Source: Winogradskyella_A sp963966315 | Lineage (GTDB): Bacteria > Bacteroidota > Bacteroidia > Flavobacteriales > Flavobacteriaceae | NCBI GenBank assembly: GCA_963966315.1 | Contig: CAWZYX010000050.1 | Span: 1-19,749, forward strand | Length of the DNA: 19,749 bases | Reading direction: 5' to 3' | Part shown: one piece after another, positions 14,363-19,749 of the stretch | Numbering within the stretch: position 1 is the stretch's first letter | Layout of the letters: the number at the start of each line of letters is the position of its first letter | Position numbers and translations under genes: made by a program | Notes under the pieces: generated by a model | What the model was told of the DNA's origin: nothing | Seen by the model: only the letters and a program-made list of their open reading frames with translations | The model's database searches: none

Positions 14363-15661
14363 ATGAATAAAAAATTTAAAATTATTATTGGAATTGTCGT
14401 TATCATCCTGCTTTTGCTCATAGCGGGCAGAAAAATGGGATGGTTTGGCAAAAAAGGTAATTTTAAACAGGTGACCACAGAAAAGGTTCAATTAAAAGAA
14501 ATCATTGAAACTGTTTCGGCGACAGGAAAGATCTATCCGGAGGTGGAGGTTAGTATTTCCAGTGAAGTTTCTGGTGAGATCATTGAGCTGCCCATCAAAG
14601 AGGGCAATCAGGTGAAAAAAGGGGACCTACTGGTAAAGATTAATCCTGATTTAATTGAATCAGCTTTGAACAGAGCGGAGGCCTCTTACCAAAATGCGAA
14701 AGCAGGCCTAGAGCAGGCAGAGGCTAATTTGAAGCAAGCGCAGGCCGACTATGATCGGGGTAAAAGCCTTTTCGAAAAAGGTGTGATTTCAAGAGCAAGC
14801 TGGGACCAGACAATTGCTGCTTATGAAACGGCAATAGCGGCTAAAAATTCGGCTTTTTACAGTGTAAGAAGTGCAGCAGCCACGGTAAACGAGTCAAGAG
14901 ACAATCTCTCCAGGACTACCATATATGCCCCAATGGATGGTACCATATCCTTACTTGCAGCAGAATTGGGAGAGCGTGTTGTTGGAACCGCACAAATGGC
15001 AGGAACCGAGATCTTAAGGGTTGCAAACCTCAATAATATGGAGGTTGAAGTAGATGTGAATGAAAATGACATTGTGAAAGTGGAGATCGGCGATACAGCC
15101 ATTGTTGAAGTAGACGCCTATCTTAAAAAGGAATTCAGTGGTATTGTAACGGAAATAGCGAATTCAGCAGCAACGAATCTGGCAGCCGATCAGGTGACTA
15201 ATTTTAAGGTGAAAGTAAGGATCCTAAAGGAGTCATATAACGATTTAACCGAGGGGAAACCCGAATCATATTCGCCATTCAGGCCGGGAATGACTGCTAC
15301 AGTAGATATCATTACAGATAGACGATCAAATGCTATTTCTGCTCCTATCAGTGCTATTGTGATTAAAACCGATACAAGTACTACCAAAAGAGATTTTAAG
15401 CAGGCACCTGTGGCATCTTCTATTTCTGAAGAGAAGTTTGAATGCGTATTTATAGCTAGTGAAGGCAAGGCCAAACTGAGAGTAGTTAAAACCGGAATTC
15501 AGGACGATACCAACATTGAAGTGGTCTCCGGTCTGGAAGAAAATGATGAAATCATTACCGGACCATACAATCTGGTCTCAAAAACGCTCAAATCTGGTGA
15601 TGCCATAGAAATCCAGGGAAGCAATAATGGTAATCCCGACTCGGAAGAGTCTTCAGAGTAA
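14363..15661 (+). CDS. Periplasmic adaptor (membrane-fusion protein) 2 of the exporter
   Basis: HlyD/MacA-family adaptor, 432 residues, with one membrane segment (about 5-22). The first lipoyl half (about 65-90) contains PIKEGNQVKKGDLL; an Ala-rich coiled-coil hairpin (about 100-180) carries the motif LFEKGVISRASWDQ; the second lipoyl half starts TIYAPMDGTISLL; then a beta-barrel (DTAIVEVDAY, FRPGMTATVDI) and a membrane-proximal domain ending in an acidic tail (SDSEESSE-like). It begins 2 bases after the tolC stop. It is clearly distinct from adaptor 1, so the operon carries two adaptors as well as two permeases. Confidence 0.92.
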   Translation: MNKKFKIIIGIVVIILLLLIAGRKMGWFGKKGNFKQVTTEKVQLKEIIETVSATGKIYPEVEVSISSEVSGEIIELPIKEGNQVKKGDLLVKINPDLIESALNRAEASYQNAKAGLEQAEANLKQAQADYDRGKSLFEKGVISRASWDQTIAAYETAIAAKNSAFYSVRSAAATVNESRDNLSRTTIYAPMDGTISLLAAELGERVVGTAQMAGTEILRVANLNNMEVEVDVNENDIVKVEIGDTAIVEVDAYLKKEFSGIVTEIANSAATNLAADQVTNFKVKVRILKESYNDLTEGKPESYSPFRPGMTATVDIITDRRSNAISAPISAIVIKTDTSTTKRDFKQAPVASSISEEKFECVFIASEGKAKLRVVKTGIQDDTNIEVVSGLEENDEIITGPYNLVSKTLKSGDAIEIQGSNNGNPDSEESSE

Positions 15662-15670
15662 AAGGCTTTT

Positions 15671-16354
15671 ATGGCCCTGATTCTCAATATTGAAACAACC
15701 ACTACCAATTGTTCTGTTTCTCTTTCTGATAAGGGTCAAACGATCTCTATCAAAGAAACAGCTGATGAGGGTTATTCTCACGGTGAAAAGCTTCATGGTT
15801 TTATTGATTTTCTGTTTCAGGAAAGTGGGATATCGTTAAATGCGATCGATGCGGTGGCAGTTAGTAAGGGACCAGGGTCTTACACGGGTCTGAGGATTGG
15901 CGTCTCAGCAGCCAAAGGTTTGTGTTATGCTCTCGATAAACCATTGATTTCTGTATCAACCCTAAAGGCGCTGGCGTTGCAGCTTAAGGTAAACAGAGGA
16001 GCAATCATACCAATGATTGATGCACGTCGCATGGAGGTTTACTCATCAGTGTTTGCATCCGACTTTGATGAATTAAGAGGCGTAAAGGCTGAGGTATTGT
16101 CCAAAGACTGTTACAAAGATTATCTGGAATCATACGGTTCACTAACGCTTATTGGAAACGCTGTTGAAAAGGCAGAAAAAGTTTTTGGCGACCTTGGTCG
16201 TCAGGTCTCCTATCAGTATGCTTTGCCCTCTTCACGTGAAATGGGAGTTCTCTCCGAACATAAGTATCAAAAAAGCGACGTGGAAGACGTCGCTTATTTT
16301 GAACCTTATTATTTGAAAGACTTTATAGCCATCAAACCCAAACGCCTGTTCTAG
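15671..16354 (+). CDS. tsaB: tRNA threonylcarbamoyladenosine biosynthesis protein TsaB
   Basis: TsaB (YeaZ), 227 residues, the ASKHA-fold partner of TsaD in forming t6A at position 37 of ANN-decoding tRNAs in the cytoplasm. The N-terminal strand ILNIETTTTNCSVSL, the signature GPGSYTGLRIGVSAAKGL (67-84) and the C-terminal AYFEPYYLKDF are diagnostic. It starts 9 bases after the adaptor 2 stop and is probably read through from the exporter operon, although its function is unrelated. Its stop codon overlaps the stop of the convergent mscS gene in a shared CTAG. The bases for residues near the C-terminus also form the terminator hairpin of that convergent gene. Confidence 0.95.
   Translation: MALILNIETTTTNCSVSLSDKGQTISIKETADEGYSHGEKLHGFIDFLFQESGISLNAIDAVAVSKGPGSYTGLRIGVSAAKGLCYALDKPLISVSTLKALALQLKVNRGAIIPMIDARRMEVYSSVFASDFDELRGVKAEVLSKDCYKDYLESYGSLTLIGNAVEKAEKVFGDLGRQVSYQYALPSSREMGVLSEHKYQKSDVEDVAYFEPYYLKDFIAIKPKRLF
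16269..16295 (-). terminator. Minus-strand terminator inside the tsaB coding region
   Basis: On the minus strand AAGCGACGT (16295-16287) and ACGTCGCTT (16281-16273) form a perfect nine-base stem with loop CTTCC, followed by a T-run from 16274 to 16269. The mscS gene on that strand stops at 16351, 55 bases earlier, so this is the likely end of the nfu-mscS transcript. Read on the plus strand the same hairpin is followed only by TATTTTG, a weak tail. Confidence 0.82.
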
Positions 16355-17163
16355 GCATTTTTTCTTATTTCCACTTGATGTGGGTAAGGAATTTCAATAC
16401 CGTTGGCATCTAACTGTTCTTTGGTTTCTTCCATCACGTCAAAATAAACGGTCCAGTAATCTTCCGATTTACACCATGGGCGAACAGCAAAATTGACTGA
16501 GCTGTCAGCGAGCTCAAGTACAGTCACTCCTGGAGCAGGGTCTTTTAATATTAAGGGGTGCTTTTCAAGAATGCTCATTAAAACCGATTTGGTTTGTTTG
16601 ATGTCCGAATCGTAGCTTACACCAATCACCAGATCCACGCGTCTGGTCCCTAAAGAAGTATAATTAATAATATTGCCATTGGATAAAGTACCATTAGGAA
16701 TAATGATTTCCTTATTGGAAAGTCCGGTAAGTTTGGTAGTGAAAATAGAAATTTCGTTTACACCACCTATTTCGCCTTGCGCTTCAATGAGGTCACCAAC
16801 TTTAAATGGTTTGAAGATCATGATAAGTACGCCGCCTGCAAAATTCGAGAGCGAACCTTGAAGAGCCAGTCCTACTGCCAAACCAGCAGCTGCCAGAATA
16901 GCGGCAAAAGAGGTGGTCTCAATACCAACAGTACTTAGGACTACTACAATCAACAGAATTTTAAGCGCCCAACTGATGAGATCAGTTAAGAACTTTTCCA
17001 GACTAACGTCATAATCTCTCTTCTTGAAGGCACGCTTCAGACCTTTTATGATTTGCTTGATAATCCATGAGCCAACGATCCATATAAGTATGGCTGCTAA
17101 TAGTTTAGGAGCGTATTCCATAATGAGGTCATAGCCCGTTGTGATCCATTTTTCGGTATCCAT
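16351..17163 (-). CDS. MscS-family small-conductance mechanosensitive channel
   Basis: Membrane channel of 270 residues that opens under membrane tension to release solutes in hypo-osmotic shock. Three membrane helices: about 19-38, 63-82 and the pore helix 85-118, which carries the Gly/Ala pattern AAAGLAVGLALQG followed by FKVGDLIEAQGEIGGV, the start of the cytoplasmic beta domain. The vestibule continues with PNGTLSNGNIINYT and ends near IEIPYPHQVEI. Length and motifs fit the minimal MscS core. It lies 19 bases downstream of nfu on the same strand, so the two are probably co-transcribed. Its stop codon shares CTAG with tsaB. Confidence 0.94.
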   Translation of the reverse strand: MDTEKWITTGYDLIMEYAPKLLAAILIWIVGSWIIKQIIKGLKRAFKKRDYDVSLEKFLTDLISWALKILLIVVVLSTVGIETTSFAAILAAAGLAVGLALQGSLSNFAGGVLIMIFKPFKVGDLIEAQGEIGGVNEISIFTTKLTGLSNKEIIIPNGTLSNGNIINYTSLGTRRVDLVIGVSYDSDIKQTKSVLMSILEKHPLILKDPAPGVTVLELADSSVNFAVRPWCKSEDYWTVYFDVMEETKEQLDANGIEIPYPHQVEIRKNA

Positions 17164-17182
17164 ATGTTCTATATTTAATTGA

Positions 17183-18085
17183 TTATTGGTTAATAGCTTC
17201 TACATAAATCTCCTGATCGCTCAACATTTGCTTCAACATGTTCTCAATACCATTCTTTAGGGTAAAAGTTGATGAAGGGCATCCGCTGCATGCACCTTGT
17301 AGAATAACCTCAACTTTTTTGGATTGTTCGTCATAGGATTTAAACTCAATATTCCCTCCGTCGCTAGCCACAGCCGGCTTTACGTATTCCTCAAGAATAT
17401 TAACGATCTGTTTGGAAATGTCGTTGAGGTCATTAAATCTAATTTCTTTTTCAGTTTCCACCTTTACTTTCTGCATACTAATGCTTTCGTCCAAAACAGG
17501 CTTGTCCTGCTCAAGGTAGGACCTTATGAACTCTCTTAATTCCTGAGTGATATCTTCCCATTCAGTCATATCGTATTTGGTAATGGATACGTAGTTTTTA
17601 TCGATAAAAACACTTTTCACAAATGGGAAGTTGAACAATTCAACAGCCAGTGGTGAGGGCTGGGCTTCATCAATTGAATGGAATTCCAGAACCTTTGCGG
17701 TTAAGGCCTTATTGCAAACAAATTTTAAGACGGCAGGATTGGGTGTGCTTTCAGCATAGATTGTAACAGGTACTACTTTTTCATTTCTGCTTACTTCCTT
17801 AACAATGGGTGCGCCGCTGTTGATATACTCTTCCAAAACAGATTTCACTTCCTCCTGAACATCCGACCACTCAACAATGTTGTAGCGTTCAATAGCAACA
17901 AAATTGGAAGCAATGTAAATCTTCTTCACAAAAGGCAAGTGAAATAGTTGCTGAGCCAATGGAGAATCAGAGGCCTCATCGATGTTATTGAACTCATAAC
18001 TGGTCTGTTGAGTTAAAAAAGTATCTGCTTCAAACTTAAGTATTGCTGGCGATGTGGTTTCCTTAATATCTACTGTAACAGGCAT
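17183..18085 (-). CDS. NifU-family iron-sulfur carrier with duplicated Nfu N-terminal domain
   Basis: Cytoplasmic Fe-S carrier of 300 residues from the ATG at 18085. The frame extends to 18133, but the -7 box lies within that extension. Two tandem Nfu N-terminal domains (about 3-95 and 105-197) share PFVK, the ID(E)A...SPLA motif and a WxD segment. The C-terminal NifU domain (about 222-298) has ILEEYVKPAVASDGGNIEF and the cluster-binding motif CSGCPSS (Cys266, Cys269). The protein would bind a 4Fe-4S cluster between two C-terminal domains of a dimer and pass it to apo-proteins. It is the first gene of a two-gene minus-strand operon with mscS. Confidence 0.93.
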   Translation of the reverse strand: MPVTVDIKETTSPAILKFEADTFLTQQTSYEFNNIDEASDSPLAQQLFHLPFVKKIYIASNFVAIERYNIVEWSDVQEEVKSVLEEYINSGAPIVKEVSRNEKVVPVTIYAESTPNPAVLKFVCNKALTAKVLEFHSIDEAQPSPLAVELFNFPFVKSVFIDKNYVSITKYDMTEWEDITQELREFIRSYLEQDKPVLDESISMQKVKVETEKEIRFNDLNDISKQIVNILEEYVKPAVASDGGNIEFKSYDEQSKKVEVILQGACSGCPSSTFTLKNGIENMLKQMLSDQEIYVEAINQ

Positions 18086-18096
18086 AACTTTTTTTG

Positions 18097-18104
18097 CAAA
18101 AATA
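18097..18104 (-). promoter_or_regulatory. -7 promoter box for nfu
   Basis: On the minus strand TATTTTTG (18104 to 18097) matches TAnnTTTG exactly. Transcription would begin near 18093, leaving a leader of only about 8 bases before the ATG at 18085. This supports 18085 as the true start. No TTG is found at 19-21 bases upstream; the nearest (18133-18131) is 26 bases away. Confidence 0.5.
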
Positions 18105-18162
18105 CAAATTATAGATAGTGTGAGGTATTTCAACGATTAAGATTTGAAATTCTTTAAGATAA

Positions 18163-18198
18163 TTTTAAATTAAAAAGTTTTAAATTAACCAACTGGTT
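18163..18198. repeat. Direct repeat and small palindrome in the nfu/adhesin divergent gap
   Basis: TTTTAAATTAA occurs at 18163-18173 and again at 18178-18188, a 15-base period, followed at once by AACCA-AC-TGGTT (18187-18198), a short inverted repeat. The 144-base gap between the divergent genes is otherwise very AT-rich. These elements lie 32-67 bases upstream of the surface-protein ATG, where an activator or repressor could bind. TAGGTTTA (18199-18206) is a one-mismatch -7-like box for that gene. Confidence 0.4.
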
Positions 18199-18229
18199 TA
18201 GGTTTACTTCGTTTTATGACGGTTTTGAG

Positions 18230-19749
18230 ATGAACAAAATTCTATTTCTTATAGTTTTTATAGGTTTAGCTGGCATCAATACACTCGCTGCTCAGGAGGT
18301 TCTTATGCGCAACGATGAGGTAACTGCGTGTCAACCTCAGATATTCACCGATTCGGGTGGAGCAGACTCCAATTATCAAGACAATGAAAACCTGACACTT
18401 ACCATTTGTCCGGAGGACCCAGGAAGTTTTATAATTCTCAATTTCACTGTCTTTGCTACACAGCCACTGGAGGATGTCTTGACCATCTTCGACGGTGAAG
18501 ATACCAGCGCCCCATTTATTGGACAATTCAGCGGGGTTGTAAGTCCAGGGGTGGTTATCGCTACAAGCGATTCAGGCTGTCTGACGATCAATTTCCAGTC
18601 TACCCTGGCAGATACAAGTGTGGGGTGGGAAGCTGAGATCTTTTGTACCACCACCCTCGAATGTCAGACCATTGAACCTTTTATAGCTTCTTCCAATCCT
18701 CCAATCATCGATGGGGAGATTGCTTCAGAAGAGGGTCAGGAAATTTTCTTCGAAGGGGGTGCCACCTTTTCAATTGGCGACCTGAGTCCCGAATATTTCT
18801 GGGACTTTGGAGATGGGGCTACCGCTCAGGGTCAGAGTGTGTCACATGCGTATACCGTTACGGGCACGTATACGGTAACCTTAACGGTAACCGACTCCAA
18901 TCCCATTGGCTGTAGTGCATCTACTACCACGTCAGTTGCCGTAGATGAAAAGATTGTGACCATAAATGATCCTTCTTTTCCTCAGTCCTTTTATACTCCG
19001 GAACAAATCATTGAAGACATACTTGTAAGCGGAGGCTGCTCTGAGGTGACGAACTTTTCTTATCAGTTTGCCGGTACAGTAGCAGATCCAACTTCCCGAA
19101 GTTATGGATATTTCACCAATGGATCTGCGAATGAATTTCCGTTCCAGGAGGGCATAGTTCTGAGTACCGGAAGGGCCAGCCCGGCAGGTAATTCCAGATT
19201 TACTGGAAATATTAGTTTTCAAACCGGTATAGGAGGAGACGACGATCTCGAGGATGCACTGGGGATGGTTAGTGGCAGTAACGACGCCACTTTTATAAAG
19301 TTTAATTTCAGGTCAGCTACCAACCAAATCAGTTTTAGGTACATCATGGCTTCAGAGGAGTACGATGGTAACTTTGAATGCAATTTTTCAGATGGTTTTG
19401 CTTTTTTACTAAGAGAGGAAGGAACGACAGAATACGAGAACCTGGCGGTCCTCCCCAATGGTGATCAGGTGACAGTAACCAATATCAACGATTCTCAAAA
19501 TTGTGCAGCAAACACTGAGTTTTTTGAAGGTTACAATGTTGGTCAAACCAATTACAACGGTCGTACCAAAGTGCTGGTGGCTTCCGCAGATGTAGTACCA
19601 AATACGACGTATGAAATTAAAATAGTATTGGCCGATATTGGTGACGATCAGTTTGATTCAGCCATTTTTCTGGAAGCTGGTAGTTTTAATTTGGGAGGCG
19701 ATCTTGGCCCGGATCTCACAATCGATAATGGAAACGCACCCTGTGGGGG
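18230..19749 (+). CDS. Secreted CUB/PKD/choice-of-anchor-L surface protein (3' end beyond window)
   Basis: The frame from ATG 18230 is open for 506 codons to the window edge, so the gene is incomplete. It begins with a signal peptide (MNKILFLIVFIGLAG start, ending LAAQ at 22). Residues about 34-139 form a CUB-type domain with four cysteines. A PKD domain follows (about 150-238), showing YFWDFGDG and HAYTVTGTYTVTLTVTD. Residues about 245-490 form a choice-of-anchor-L domain with FTNGSANEFPFQEGIVLSTG, ISFRYIMASEEYDG, SDGFAFLL and KIVLADIGDDQFDSAIFLE. Such flavobacterial proteins are usually very large adhesin-like proteins ending in a type IX secretion signal, which would lie beyond the window. 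It is divergent from nfu. Domain calls are strong; the adhesin role is inferred. Confidence 0.88.
   Translation, partial: MNKILFLIVFIGLAGINTLAAQEVLMRNDEVTACQPQIFTDSGGADSNYQDNENLTLTICPEDPGSFIILNFTVFATQPLEDVLTIFDGEDTSAPFIGQFSGVVSPGVVIATSDSGCLTINFQSTLADTSVGWEAEIFCTTTLECQTIEPFIASSNPPIIDGEIASEEGQEIFFEGGATFSIGDLSPEYFWDFGDGATAQGQSVSHAYTVTGTYTVTLTVTDSNPIGCSASTTTSVAVDEKIVTINDPSFPQSFYTPEQIIEDILVSGGCSEVTNFSYQFAGTVADPTSRSYGYFTNGSANEFPFQEGIVLSTGRASPAGNSRFTGNISFQTGIGGDDDLEDALGMVSGSNDATFIKFNFRSATNQISFRYIMASEEYDGNFECNFSDGFAFLLREEGTTEYENLAVLPNGDQVTVTNINDSQNCAANTEFFEGYNVGQTNYNGRTKVLVASADVVPNTTYEIKIVLADIGDDQFDSAIFLEAGSFNLGGDLGPDLTIDNGNAPCG

Noticed and set aside
19219..19458. Minus-strand frame opposite the end of the surface-protein gene
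   Set aside because: The plus-strand frame carries clear PKD and anchor-L motifs across this stretch, so the minus frame is a shadow.
1..19749. Search for CRISPR arrays, tRNA/rRNA genes, IS elements, phage or defence genes
   Set aside because: No spaced direct-repeat array, cloverleaf-like sequence, transposase or integrase motif, or known defence protein was seen by reading; the window is mostly core genes.

Overview
The window looks like chromosome from a marine-type Flavobacteriaceae bacterium (phylum Bacteroidota). The evidence is a TonB with a flavobacterial proline/acid linker, a split caa3-type oxidase subunit III set, a CUB-PKD-choice-of-anchor-L surface protein, moderately AT-rich DNA, absence of Shine-Dalgarno sequences in front of most genes, and several copies of the Bacteroidota -7 promoter box TAnnTTTG. 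Gene density is high. I see no tRNA, rRNA, transposase, CRISPR array or phage gene, and no gap above 300 bases without a gene. Layout, region by region. (1) 1-2960: a TonB energy transducer with a strong terminator, then an outer-membrane protein that fuses a TonB-C-like domain to a Wzi/RemB-like beta-barrel. (2) 3041-6090: an aa3/caa3 oxidase biogenesis operon: heme O synthase (cyoE/ctaB), two different subunit III proteins (the second with an insertion of about 115 residues) and a small subunit IV, closed by a terminator. Subunits I and II are not here. (3) 6088-8311: a co-oriented cluster starting from a -7 box that sits inside the preceding terminator's T-run: a cysteine-less SCO-like protein, a true SCO1/SenC copper chaperone, a DUF420 membrane protein and a 70-residue CxxC membrane protein. 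These probably serve oxidase assembly. (4) 8368-16354: an export operon of MacB/LolD-type ATPase, two FtsX/MacB-type permeases, membrane-fusion protein, TolC and a second membrane-fusion protein, with tsaB (tRNA t6A synthesis) trailing. (5) 16269-18104, minus strand: nfu (iron-sulfur carrier with duplicated N-terminal domain) followed by a MscS-type channel. The likely terminator of this operon lies inside the 3' end of the convergent tsaB, and the two stop codons share one CTAG. (6) 18105-19749: an AT-rich divergent promoter region and the first 506 codons of a large secreted CUB/PKD/choice-of-anchor-L protein that runs off the window. Most genes are recognisable core or lineage-typical functions. 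I do not see an obvious new defence or mobile system. The points most worth pursuing are the CxxxC-less SCO paralogue paired with SCO1, the TonB-C/beta-barrel fusion beside tonB, the large periplasmic insertion in COX III, the two-permease/two-adaptor exporter, and the compact use of DNA (a promoter inside a terminator, a terminator inside a coding region, shared stop codons).
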